64,000 nt of DNA from Strongyloides papillosus (taxonomy: Eukaryota; Nematoda; Chromadorea; Rhabditida; Strongyloididae): positions 1,612,001 through 1,676,000 of the forward strand of contig SRSI01000004.1 of NCBI GenBank assembly GCA_005656395.1. The letters are read 5' to 3'. Both the position numbers and the translations under genes were made by a program. A model generated the notes under the pieces. The model searched no databases. It was given only the letters and a program-made list of their open reading frames with translations, and was not told where the DNA came from. Positions within the stretch are counted from its first letter, which is position 1. Every line of letters starts with the position of its first letter. This document shows, in pieces, positions 51,765 to 64,000 of this stretch.

Positions 51765-54700
51765 AAAAAATAATATATGACAATAATAGATAAATACAAT
51801 CAAAAAACAAAATAATTTAATTAATTTTAGTAGTAAAGAACAAATAAGTATTTACATAATATCTGTATAGATTTGGTTAAGAGCATAATATATATGAACT
51901 ACGAAAAAATATCATATGCCATTGAAAATTTTTTTATTATTGTAATGATACTTTATATATATTGATCTTCAAATAATATTAAGAAGAATAACATACTAAC
52001 AATAAAAAATATTCTTTATTAAACAACTAAAAAGAAGAAAAAATGGATTAAGTTAAATTTTTCTTTAACTTTAGAATCTCTAATGTCCCAAGTTATGCCT
52101 TATTCACGAACATAAGAAAATGAAGCAATGTCTTTTAATGAGCTAGTTGAATCTTTACCTTTTTTTATTAATATAATTTATATATAAAAGTTTTAAAAAA
52201 AAGAAAAAAGAAATGGATTTTTTATACCATAATTAAACAAGAAAAAACTTTTTATTTTATTAATTAGTTAAATATATTATTAATCATATCTTTATGCAAC
52301 ATTGTTTGTTTAAATTTTATCAATCTTTTTATAAATGTCTAGTAAATGGACGGGAATATTTTTTATATTCAGAACTTTAATTATCAAAAAAAAATAAAAC
52401 TATTGTATGATTATTTAAAAATTTAATATTATAAAAATATCTTTTCTTTTGTAAAGAAATAATATAAAAGTTTGTATAAATATTTTTTTGGTCATTAAAC
52501 TTTTTTTATCGTATAAACGATAATAAATAATGATTTTTATCATTATATTTTAAATACTATTAAATATATTTTATCAAGATTAGAAATTTAAAGTAGTTCT
52601 TAAATGTGAATCATACAAAAATGAAACACTAATAAAATGTCTTAACAATTAGTTGTTTTAATTTTTTAATTTATCAATAGAAAAATTGGTGGCATTATAA
52701 TAGCTTTATATGGAAACAATTATTCAATGTAAGTTATTGTTATCATAGAAAAACATTAGTGATATTTTTTTATATTAATTGTAATTTAATATTTCTGTAA
52801 TAATAACTTCTTTATTCTACTTGACTAATAGTATAATAAAAAATTTTTCTTAATGTTGAGTAAAATAATATATGATCAAAATTAAATTAATATTCCTTTA
52901 AATTTTCTTTTTTATTTAAATGCCGATTTATGTTATTGTTAATAATATGAAGATATTTAAAAATGATTTTTAACTCGAATTAATAAAGTTTTCTTTAGTT
53001 TTTACTCAATTAATTTCCGAAACCTTTGTTAGAAGAATTTTCTTTAAAGTAGTGTTAAATAAAAAATATTTCCATAATTTATAATGCATAGAATAGTATA
53101 ATTCTTGTTATTTTTATATAGTTATGATTTCCTGTTTAACTTTATGAATAAAATCATTTTTATGAAAACAAGTAGTTATGAAAACAAAATAACTACATAA
53201 TACATAATTTCTTTTTCACTGATTTATATATTTTCATTTATCTATATTTGATATAAAATTTATATTAATTAACAATACTATAATATGACAATGCATTATT
53301 AAAATGAAAAAAAGATGGTTTCGAAAATTAGGTATCTAATATGAAAGATATTTATTTTATATGCTTTCAACAATATGATATAATGAATATTTGTAAATAG
53401 AAATGTATAATTAAAACAATAATTATTAATGGGATCAGCTGATAACATTTACATGGTGATAGGTATTATGGACCGTTTAAAATATATTTGACAATATCTT
53501 TTTTTATATTTAATTTAAATAAATCTATAGAAATTGATATGCTTAATAAATATATGATAATACATTGAATATCCAGATTAAAATAATTAAAAAAAACACA
53601 ATAAATAAAATATTATAAAATACTTAATGAATATGCACAAATTTTTCTATATTTTAAAAACTATAGTTGCTTTTTTTAAATAGCTTTTCAGTTTATAAAC
53701 ATATTTGATGCAAAAATAAAATGAATTATAATATTTGAATAACTTTTGGAAATTAATATAAATTAAAAAATATAAACAGCTAAAATAAAGATTTTATTTT
53801 TGAATACTTGTAAATAATTAAAATAAATTAAGATATATTCGTATATATATCTAAAAAGACATAAAAAGATTTTATCAAGAAAAATATTTTAAGTTACCAA
53901 ATATTTGATCCAACTTTTGTAAAAGTAAAACGTTGTTTATTATAATTATAAATATACTACAAATCATTAAAGAGAACTTTAATTGGTATTAGCAATATTT
54001 GTTATTAAGTACAAAAAGTAATATATTTTCAATTTCAGTAACCTTTACATTTTAATAAAATAATAATTCTAAAAGAAATTTCTAGATTTTGGTTTGTTTA
54101 AATTGAAAAGTATTCTTTAGAAGATTAATGTTTATAAAATAATTAAAATTATTAATTTCCAAAAATCATAAAAAAATTTTAAAAGTTTAATGGTACATTT
54201 AAAAAGAATCTTTTGTTTAGAAAATTTATTATTTTATTTGTTGTTGATCGTAAAATATTTGCCTTTAATGTTTATATTTAATAAATATATTTTTTTACAT
54301 CACCATCGCTCTATTTAAATAACTTAAAAAATGTTATTTTTTAAATATTTGCAATTTAAAATATTTTTAATACCAAATTTATATATGTAAAACAATTGTA
54401 ATAGTAGATATTTTTTATGATTAAGTATTAAAATTACCAGGATTATTGTTTATGAAATTTCATTTAATTTTTAATAGAATAATTTATACTTTAAAGTTTA
54501 CTTGTTTGACTAAATATATATCACAGAACTTTAATTAATACAATATATGTCATTAATGATCCTTAAATTTTCATTGTTTTTTTGTAAATATTTTAGTTTA
54601 CCAAAAAAAATCACTTTGAAGTAACGCACATTTCTTAGTCTTAGCAAACATTTTATTTTAAAATGTACAATTTTTTGAAAGTACATTCGTTTTATAAAGC

Positions 54701-56486
54701 TCATCTCTAGCAACATCTTACCTTTTCCTTCAAACAATATTTTTCATTTAATTTGTTTGTTACAAAAAAAAATTGTTTTTCTTTTTGTTACATAGCAACT
54801 ACAATCTTTTGAATTTTTATCTTTCACATGTCTTTTTGTTATTGAAATGTTCTATTTACATAAAATTTGAAGCAAATAAAAATTTTTATTTTAAATTTAA
54901 TTTTATCAATTAAAATATACTATGATTATAATAATAAAAGTGTTACTCAGATATTGTTAGTATATTATTATACGTGGTTCTTAATGCTGGAAGATTAAAT
55001 ATTTTTATTTAAAAAACGATTGTACATGATTATAAATTATTTAAAAAAAGAAAGTAAAGTCCCAGATCTATTTAAAAAAGAAAAATATTATTGATATTTT
55101 TAAGCAATAAAATTTGTCAAAAGTTAGTAAACAACAAAAAGAAAGGGAAAATTTAAGATTTTTAATTTACACATATATTTTCAAGTTATCAAAAACACCT
55201 TGTGAATAAAATTCATTTATGTATTTTTAAAAAACAATAAAAGTATGTCTTTGAGTGTTTCATCTTATTTTTAGAGACTATAATTTAACGGCAAACGATA
55301 AGTTTGTTGACAACAGAAAAATACTGTCAATATAGAAATAACAAAAATTTTTTACCTATTTTATTGTCCATAAATTACCTTATACGATAAACAGTTAAAG
55401 AAACATATAGCTAACAACATCTTATTAAACAGCATACTACTTCATTTTTTAACAATAACATCATCAATTACTCCTCTCAATATCATCATCATCCATAATA
55501 ATTTTTGATAGTAAAAAAATGTTTGCGAGGTATTTTTACATCATAACAAAAATTTCACCCTTATTAACCATTCTGATTTTGATATCTAACAATTTTTTTA
55601 TACATTTTATACTTAAACATAAACATGATATTAACTGATCACATTGAAATTTGTGTTTTTATACATATTATATTAAAAACATTCATAGTATAATAAAAAG
55701 AAGTCGATAAAAAATTATAGAACTTTTACGCATCTAAACAGATTATATTATAATCATTAGCATTGCGGCTGGTTGAGATGATTGTAAAAGAAGAAGTACA
55801 GTTTAAAAATTTGTTATTGTGTCAATTTATTTGTTAGAGTTGCTTCATGAGAAATAGTCTTGTGATGGAAAACAACTTTATACAATTGAGTAAGTGAAGG
55901 TTTTAAGAATTGAAATAAATTATTGTAATAAAAAAAGAAGGTTAAAGAGAATATATTTTTTTTATAAATATATATTTTGGTCTTTTGATAAAGATTGTTT
56001 TATTGTTAACATTTATATTCCTGAAAAACACTAATTAATTTAATTAATTCATACACCATTTGAACTTTTATTTGCATTCTTTTTTTTGTCAAATTATAAA
56101 ATATTCAAAAATAAAAATTTATTAAATGAAGATATTTTGTAGAATATATATAATAATAATAAAGAGAGAAGGTTAAATGGTAAATGATCTAAGAAATTGA
56201 CGTATTTGTTGGTGGTAAAGAAAATTTTCATATTAGTGGCAAGAAAAATTAAAACTGTAAAATTTGCTGTCATCGTACATTTCATAATTGTTTTGTTTAA
56301 AAAAACAACTAAAATTAATTAAATATTTTCAAAACAATCATATAATATATTCTTTTGTAATTATTAGTTTAATAATTCTTTCTAATGAATGATATATATA
56401 AATTTTTTGTTAATTATAAGCAAAATTTATGTAGAGATCAACAAGCATAGACGTTTGGTTTGCTGATACATTCGATATTTGAAAGC
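51765..56486. other. Convergent intergenic region between the two zinc-finger genes
   Basis: About 4.7 kb separate the 3' ends of the two zinc-finger genes. The sequence is very AT-rich. Patches at about 52080-52150, 55430-55510 and 55760-55870 are slightly less so and may belong to 3'UTRs. No exon or RNA gene was recognised. Confidence 0.5.
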
Positions 56487-58614
56487 TTAAATTGGAGATT
56501 TCCCACTACTACTGGAAGGTGTTCCAGGTCCATGAAATATACCTTCTTCATCACTAGAACAATGAGGTGATGATCCAACTGATTCTTCTGAACAACTTGT
56601 ATCACATATATGAACAGAAACTTTATGTTTATCCAATTCAGGTGTTGATGTGAAAGACATATTACATAAAACACAAATAATTGAATTATTATTTTCATGT
56701 GTTTTTATGTGATCAAAAAGTAATTTTTGTTTATCAAACATCTCATCGCACTTTGGACATTTTATTTTTTTACCATTTTTCATTCCCTCTGGAACATGTC
56801 TAGCAATGTGTTTTTCAAGCATTGCTGGTGATTTTGAGACATGTCTACAAAAAGGACATTTTCTAGATTCTAAATCAATTGATTGAGGGAGTGGAATACC
56901 GTGACGATAATATTTATGAAAATGTATATATCTAGCTTCTCTTGTACTAAATGAACAACCTTCCTCAGTACATTGTATGGGGGGATTTCTATGATATATT
57001 GTTACATGATATGAGACTGAATTATATCTTCCATAAATTTTTTTGCATACAATACACATATATCCACTGTCGACTTTTTGAATATACTTTTTATTCCTAC
57101 ACCACCCTAAAAATAAACAACAAAAATTTATTTAATTTTTTAGTTTAATTAAAAAACGTGAATTAAAATGTACCTTCATTATCATCAGATGGAACAATAG
57201 CTTCATTTTGATTAACATTTTCTAAGTTTAAAATTTTTCCACTATTAACATGTTTCTGTGTTAAGGAACAATTTCTGAAATTATATTAAAAATATTTAGA
57301 AAAATAATTAAAAATATATTAATATTGAATGGTTTTTATTACAATACAACATCAAATTTTAATCTATATTAAATTTAAATCAGAAAATAATTTTTTTTTA
57401 ACTTATAAATATGTATTGTAAAAGATGTGATATATGAATTTAATGTTATATATTTTAAAAAATAGGGAATATTATTAAAACAACGTCTATCACTTCGCTA
57501 ACTATATAGGATTGATGATTAAAAAACATTATAATGAAAAAAAAGTTTGTTAAAGTATAATTTTAAACTTGATTTTGTTGCATCTTTATTTACCCTCATG
57601 ATAATATATTGAATGATATTAAAAAAAATTCACATCCCCCATATATCATGAAAAAAAAATTAAAGTAGCAAAATGTGGATGAATGTTAACATATACCCCT
57701 ATATAACAATGAGTGTCAACTAATGCCCATTATAGACAGGTTTTTTTTTTATCGTTTTTCTCTTTTTCAAAAAATATATTCAGAATTAGGGTATAAAAAA
57801 ATGTATAAATAAAAAATGCAACTTACTCAGCACCATTGATATGTTTTGCCATTGAAAGTGCATTCCTGCTGAATTTAGTATTGTTAAGGATATCTAAAGA
57901 AAAAAAATTATAATCATCCCAAATATATTAGTCATATTTTTTTTTGATATAAAATATAAACAGACCTGGAATATTTCCCTGATTTAGAATTTGATTAGGC
58001 ATCATTGATAGTTGTGAAATAAAATTAAGATACATTTGATTAGATGAAGTTTCATTCGTTGATTGAGGTGGTAGATTAACTATTTTTTGTACATCATCAA
58101 TATGATTTTCATGAGAAGTGGTTAGTGTGGGGGAATTCATAAAAATGTTAGGGTAAGATGTATTATTAGAAGAATTTGCATTCATCATATTAAAAAATAG
58201 CATTGTATATAAATTTTGCATCTGAAGTTGATTAGTTTGTTGTTGATTTTGATAAGCATTAAATGCATCTAATGAGCTAGGTATCTCTTGAGTAATATTT
58301 AAAGGCGATGTATTTCCAGTAGGATAATTTATAGAGTTATACATCTAAAAAGTGATTAGGAGTACAATTTCTTATCATAAACATACCGAAGCAATGTTTG
58401 CTAACATTTCATAATTTATATTTTTTTGCATTGGTGAGGAGGGATTTCCTTCGTTACATTGATTTGTCAAGTTTGCGATAATATCAATTAAATTTAAGTT
58501 GGCACTTTCCATTTGAGTAGATAAAATCGGTTGACTGTTACTAGTAGACCTTAAAAATAAAGAAGCAAACTTTATATCAGGTCTTAAATTTGAAGACGAT
58601 GAAAAATCACTCAT
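56487..58614 (-). CDS. Five-finger C2H2 zinc-finger protein with an N/Q/S-rich N-terminal half
   Basis: Five exons join with consistent phases: 58614-58387, 58344-57966, 57893-57827, 57274-57174 and 57106-56487, giving 464 residues. Residues 1-258 are low-complexity and rich in N, Q, S and T, typical of regulatory regions. Exon 5 begins GWCRNKKYIQK and carries five fingers: about 276-297 (CIVC..H-x4-H, containing YGRYNSVSYHVTIYH), then fingers starting CTEEGC, CPFC, CPKC and CVLC. A serine-rich acidic tail follows (SCSEESVGSS). It is most likely a nuclear DNA-binding protein. The first two fingers, with RNPPI between them, look distinctive and probably define a nematode family, but I cannot name it. 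It is tail-to-tail with the Hunchback/Ikaros-like gene. Splice sites are good; the small 67-bp exon 3 is the least certain. Confidence 0.85.
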
Positions 58615-61600
58615 TATATAATTTGAGAATCTTTAATTAAAAACCCGTGTAAAATGGTGGTGATAAGAAAAGTTAATAAATAATTATGAAATAAATAAAA
58701 AAAATTTTTATGAACATCAATTGTAGGAGGAGTATTTTGAAGGAAAGTGATTAATAAAAAATTATCTGTAATAATATTGTCAAAATATAAATCACGAACT
58801 TTACGAGTTTGTAAAAAAAATAAATTTCTTAAATAAAATGTAAGATGATTAATTGTCTCAATGTAAAAAAAAACATAGAAGACCGCAGGTTAAATAGAAA
58901 AAAAATGAAAGTCTTAGTATCCCGACGTATTGTTTAATATATGCTTTACAGCAATCAAGGCGTAACTTATTTCTTAATGTGTACCTAATAATGTAATGTT
59001 TTCCATTTCAATCCAAATATGATGATAAGAAACTTGAAGAGGCAGGCAAAAAACCTGCTCGAAAAAATTTTTTTGCAAACAAAAAATTGAAGACGCTCAA
59101 TTTTTGGGGCTGGGTAAATGATTGAAAAATTCAAAAACGATGATTTCATTAGCCTACTGTCTTGATCGTTTCGTTCCAACACCCTCTTAAGGTAAAATAC
59201 ATAATAACATATTAAAGCTGCATAAATGTTGCGCGCTTTTACGTACCCCTTTTACAAACAATATTATTTTTAATAGCATCCCAGCGCTTAAAGGTGTTTT
59301 TTGATCAATGTCTGATAAAAAAAAATGTGAATGAGTAAGAATGTCTAACCTTTTGTGAACCTAACTAGGGAAGTGAGGTCTTTTTCATCATTTTGTTGAA
59401 TTTTAAAATACTTATAAATATCTTTAATAACAAAAAAATATATTTTTGTTACAGGGATTGTTGTTCGAGTAATAAGTGGGTAACTCTAGATGTTTGATCA
59501 TACTCATAAATCGTGGATGCGGAAGAAATGGAACATTATGTCAAAACATTCCACACATTCGTGAACTTGCTTGTTTGCTATTCCAAAAATATATTATTTT
59601 TAAATCAACAACCAAAATATTTGATTTGGCATTTATATATTTTCTATTTTTAGTTTATAATAAAATAGATGAGTCAATTTTAGAATGTCTAATAATAAAT
59701 TACTATGTCAATTTAGAAACTCCATTGCGCAAACAATAGAAAGAAATTGAATTTAAAAAATAACTGGAATAATATTTGTAAGAAAGGAGAGTAATATATA
59801 CAACTCATTCTTGTGATTTTATTAAATAACTTTTAATGACAAGTCATCATATATAATATATGGATAAAAATTTTTTTTGAGGAAATAAATAACCACACCC
59901 ATTAATAGGCAAAATGGCTAAGAATATATTAAAACAAAAAGAATCAAGATAATGTTTATAAATATGTATATATTTAAAAAATTCAATTTTTTGACATTTG
60001 AATGATAGATAAATGAACGGCATTCGTTTTATGAACGATAAAGTACAGTTATTAAAGTGATCAAATATTCTCAATACATATATTTTTCCCATGAAATAAA
60101 TGAATACATTAGGTAATTAAATTATTTCAAATATATTTCTCATTAAAATATTTCATAAAAAAGAAAAGCGGTAATTTATAAAAAAATACATAATATATTT
60201 ATATAAATGATACCCAAATTAAGATAAGATAAAATATATAAAATGTTATGTGAATGGAGACAAATTTTTCCATAATATACTATGAAAATTAAACAAAGGA
60301 TATTAAATAGTAGACAAAGCAAGGGGAGTTACATTTTAGACTGTTAGAAGAAAAAAAATAAAAGTGATGTTGTATAAAATATTCTATTCTTTATCTGAAA
60401 TATTTAACTCATAATATTTATCGTGATTTAGTCAAAATATGTATCCCGGAAAGATAATATATTCAACAATATATATACTTTTTGTGGTAATACAGGATAA
60501 AAATATATTGTTGTAAAAAACAATGTTACATAAATATAATGAAAATGGAAAAATAAATCTGGCCAATAATATTTACAATGAATCTGATCATATTAATAAA
60601 ATTATTTATAGAAATTTACATGGTCAGACGTTTGATATTATATCCTATGTCTATTAGAGGATTACTAAGAAGAAGTCAACAATTTAAAATATTATATTTG
60701 ATTTGTTTTATACATATTCTTCAAATAATATACATTTTTTTGACATTTCATACACAGTAAGAGAGATTGAAAAAAATGAAACATAACGGCAATTAATGAA
60801 ATACTATTATATATATTAAGTATAAACAAAATTACCATACGCAGAACGATAATAATACTTTCCACTTTTTATTACATAAGTTTTTTCTTTTATCAATCAT
60901 AATAACGTATCTAAAATGTTAATCATTTTGAATAATTACAATTAACATTACGACCGGTAAAGCATTTTCCAACCTTTACCTTTTTTATACATTAAAAGTT
61001 TTAACTTATGAGGCTATTATTCATATATTAAAGAAAAAAGAAAAACATAAATAGTTATAAAAAGAATAAAATAAAAGTATTCTAAAAAACACAAAAATAT
61101 CACGATTATGTTGAAGTGAGTGTTTGGAATTTTTAGGTTAGCATAGTATTACTAATGCAGATATATACCTCTTATTCAAAATGATTGAACTTTCCTCAAT
61201 AGGAGAGTACTATATAAGAATAATGGTTTGAGAATGTTTTGTAATGAGTAATATTTTAAGATAATATCTTTTTATCTTTTATCGTTAAATGCCATTTAGG
61301 TAAATTTTAAGAGCAAATAATAATATAAACTATATAGATTAAATATTTCATGTTTTTTCTCTTTTTTTCTTTTAAATAGGTAAATAGGAATTAAAAAAAG
61401 ATGTAATGTAGGTATAGCGAAAAAATATGAATTATAATTAGATGTATTTTTGATGCAACTTCTTATATATTTCAGGTAAATTAGCACTGTAATTTTTTAT
61501 ATTTCTCAGTATAATTTATATCATGCATACAAGTGATGTAGCCTTAACAAAACATCTTTACTCATAAAATTGTGAATCCGTGAAGAAGATTATAATGAGG

Positions 61601-64000
61601 AAATAAATATTAGTATCAATCAACAGGATTTATTATGAAATTTAGCTGATTAATATTTCTTCACCATGTTTGTTTTTTTTTAATTTTATAAATCTTCTTT
61701 TAAAAATATTGTCTATGAAAAAATTAGAGTTTACGTCACTGTAAATACTATCCTTATATTTCTGCAATCTTATTTTAATTTATAAAATAACATTTATCCT
61801 ATTTTATGAAAAAGATTTACTTTTATATATCTAAGTTATCTTTGCCATTTAATACGTCTATTATTTATTTTTTCACTTCCTTTATTGTTTTCTTAGATAT
61901 CTATTAATGAAGGAAATTTTTTAATAAATTTTTTATTTTTTTAAATAATATTTGAACTGTTTAAAAATAATATCTTTTACATGATAAACAATTTTTGAAA
62001 ATTCCTGTAATATTTTTATACCAGCCGGCAGTTAATAATAATTCAAAAAATGTTTAAAAGCTCCATTATTTGTTTCCTCATTCCATAATTGTATGTATAT
62101 AATTTGATTATAGATGTTGTTTTTTCAAATTAAATGTATTTATCTATATTGATAAATGATTGTGACAAAATTATAATTGAAATAAATTGATTTATCATAA
62201 ATGAAGACTAATTAAATATTTTATTCTATTAATTATTCAACAAAATTTGTACTGTTTATTTTAAAAGAATTTTTATTTACTAAATCAAATAATATACCTA
62301 TCATTGTAATACTAACTCATTGATAATGAGATATATTGAAGTATTTGTCAGTTGTTTTATGAAAATTTCAATTTTTGTTACTATTAATAGGAGATCTTTT
62401 AATATATCACCCATAAAAAATCTTGTTTTCAGAGATAGTATGTTAAAGCTATTATAATTTAAGTTTGTAACATTTTTATAATGAAATTAATTTATGATTT
62501 ATTAATATTATTGCTGTTTTGTAGTAAATTTGTTATATTAATGATTTTTATCTAAAAATTAAAGTAAAAATTTCTTTCCTTTGATAAATAGGAAGTTCAA
62601 AGGATATGAAAAATACAAATATCATGAAAAAAATTAAATTTTATAAAATAGAAAAATATGCACTTTTACATTTTTATATTGGTTTTATAATCTGTAGATT
62701 AAGAGATACATCTTTTAAAAAATACTTATTTAAAATTACTTATGTTATAGAAAAAATTTAATTAAATATAGATTATTTTATGCATACAGGATGTTATTAA
62801 GGAAAATTATCTTAAAAGGTAACTTTTTTTAACATATATTTAAGAGTTTATATACGATAAGAATTGTCCTATTTTTTATGTGATGATTCTTTTAAATTTT
62901 TTTCTTTCAATGTACATAACTTCAACTACAAGTATCTGTTATTTTGATTCACCAACATTTTTAATTGTTTTAATATTACTTACAATATGTTCTAGAATTC
63001 TTGTAGATGATTATTAAACAAACATTAATAAGAAAGTTAATTTAGACAATAATAAATTTATTATATCCTTTTTATTATTACGTAAAAGTATGTAGGTAGA
63101 TGAAATTATTTGCGTTGTTAAGAATATATTAATGTTTAATTTTAATAAAAATAATACCATCGAATTGAAATATATGGTCTACGGGAGTATATTTACTGAT
63201 AACGTTTATTATATACAACGTAAAAGAATATAAGGAAGTGTGTGGAAAAAAACAACAGTTTTTTATTATAAATAGACTGTAAATTTTAAGTATATATTAC
63301 AATGTACTACATTTCCATATTTTGTCATAAAAATAAGCTTATTAAAGGGAATAATCTTTTGAAAGTATCTTTATATTTATTAATATTATTATTAAAGAAG
63401 GAAATTTTAACAAGGTTTTAAGAAAAATTATATTTTTTTTCTACTATATAACACATGACAAATTCTTTGAAAAAGGCAATTGATAAAAAAATGTTAAAAA
63501 GTATTGTATAATCATATGATTAAAAAATAAAAAAAGACACAAAACAAATATATATCATCAACCGTAATATATTCTTAATCAATGATTCTTATATATTTAT
63601 TAAAAAAGTTTTACTTTACAAATTATTCAACATTAAAAAATTTTCACAAAAAAATGATAAGAAATTTTACGTTAACATATTCTATATTATATTCATCGTA
63701 AACAAGAATTTATGATTATAGACTATATTTCAAGTATCTAAAAGATTATTTCAAAGAAACTCTCAAATTATTTTGTAAAAACTATTATTTTGGGTATCTT
63801 TCATGAGTGTATTACCATGTTAAGATAATTTATTTGAAATTACTTCATACAATTTGATGTTTGATCTTTTATAATATTTTCTATTATTATCTGTTTTTTT
63901 CATGATTTTTATAAATGTTACATAAAATTTTTGAATAGTTATAATTCTAGAAAGACTATTTTTTGAAGTGTTGAGGAAAGGGAAAAAATAAAAAAGTCTA
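58615..64000. other. Right-end intergenic region
   Basis: This 5.4-kb stretch is upstream of the five-finger gene and runs to the window edge. A less AT-rich island at about 58880-59400 contains a minus-strand open frame of about 90 codons and a pair of hairpins (59042-59105). An acceptor-like TTGTTACAG at about 59450 precedes another less AT-rich block (59450-59580) with no convincing frame. The rest, to 64000, is plain AT-rich sequence with no supported gene. Confidence 0.45.
59042..59105 (+). ncRNA. Candidate small structured RNA with a U-rich single-stranded centre
   Basis: On the plus strand, GCAGG (59042-59046) pairs with CCTGC (59054-59058). Then comes an unpaired A-rich run with ATTTTTTTG (59067-59075), similar to an Sm-binding site, and then AAAAATTGA (59082-59090) pairs with TCAATTTTT (59097-59105). 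Hairpin, Sm-like site, hairpin is the layout of some small nuclear and nematode SmY RNAs. No promoter element was recognised and the sequence does not match a family I know. The same block lies within a minus-strand open frame, so it may equally be part of a decayed gene. Confidence 0.2.

Noticed and set aside
60523..60657. 44-codon ATG frame with fairly protein-like composition
   Set aside because: No splice signals, no recognisable motif and overlapping alternative frames of equal length, so chance is the simpler explanation.
1..64000. tRNA, rRNA, known microRNA and CRISPR signatures
   Set aside because: No T-loop consensus, no rRNA core sequence, no recalled conserved microRNA seed in a hairpin, and no regularly spaced identical repeats were seen by eye; a dedicated scan could still find divergent cases.

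Overview
The window looks like chromosomal DNA from a clade IV nematode, most likely a Strongyloides-type parasite. The sequence is extremely AT-rich throughout. Most introns are short with GTAAGT-like donors and TTTTAG/TTTCAG acceptors. Several start codons sit just behind a pyrimidine-AG acceptor, as expected for spliced-leader trans-splicing. The protein families (a CPG4-domain secreted protein, an S10 carboxypeptidase, CEY-type cold-shock, SoxD, ONECUT and Hunchback/Ikaros-like zinc-finger proteins) fit a nematode. No prokaryotic features, CRISPR arrays, rRNA or tRNA genes were found. All exon boundaries were read by eye from splice motifs and reading-frame continuity; there is no transcript support. 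Layout from left to right: 1-3341 is a repeat-rich area with a truncated pogo/Tigger-like DNA transposon (921-1685) inserted into one copy of a local repeat whose second copy preserves the empty site. Then come a three-exon secreted CPG4-domain protein (+, 3342-4238) and, convergent with it, a two-exon Y-box/cold-shock protein (-, 4490-5303). A four-exon ONECUT-class CUT-domain gene without a recognisable homeodomain follows (-, 8012-9821), then a possible spliced psq-type helix-turn-helix fragment (+, 12924-13169). A five-exon SoxD gene (-, 13356-20100) has a probable 5'UTR exon at 20336-20554 and one 3.3-kb intron. After an 8.7-kb gene-free stretch comes a two-exon serine carboxypeptidase (+, 29239-30767). 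About 19 kb without a convincing gene (30768-49882) follows; it contains two foldback-type repeats (about 38556-39165 and 41546-42292), a decayed coding relic (about 36860-37175) and several hairpins or palindromes. Two zinc-finger genes then lie tail to tail: a Hunchback/Ikaros-like gene (+, 49883-51764) and a five-finger C2H2 gene (-, 56487-58614). The last 5.4 kb has no convincing gene but holds a structured island near 59040-59105. Four of the seven supported genes are likely developmental transcription factors (ONECUT-like, SoxD, Hunchback/Ikaros-like and an unassigned C2H2 protein). They sit beside the long non-coding stretches, which suggests those stretches carry regulatory DNA. The most notable observations are the CUT-only ONECUT protein, the pogo insertion with its paralogous empty site, the two foldback elements, and several strong hairpins of unknown function.
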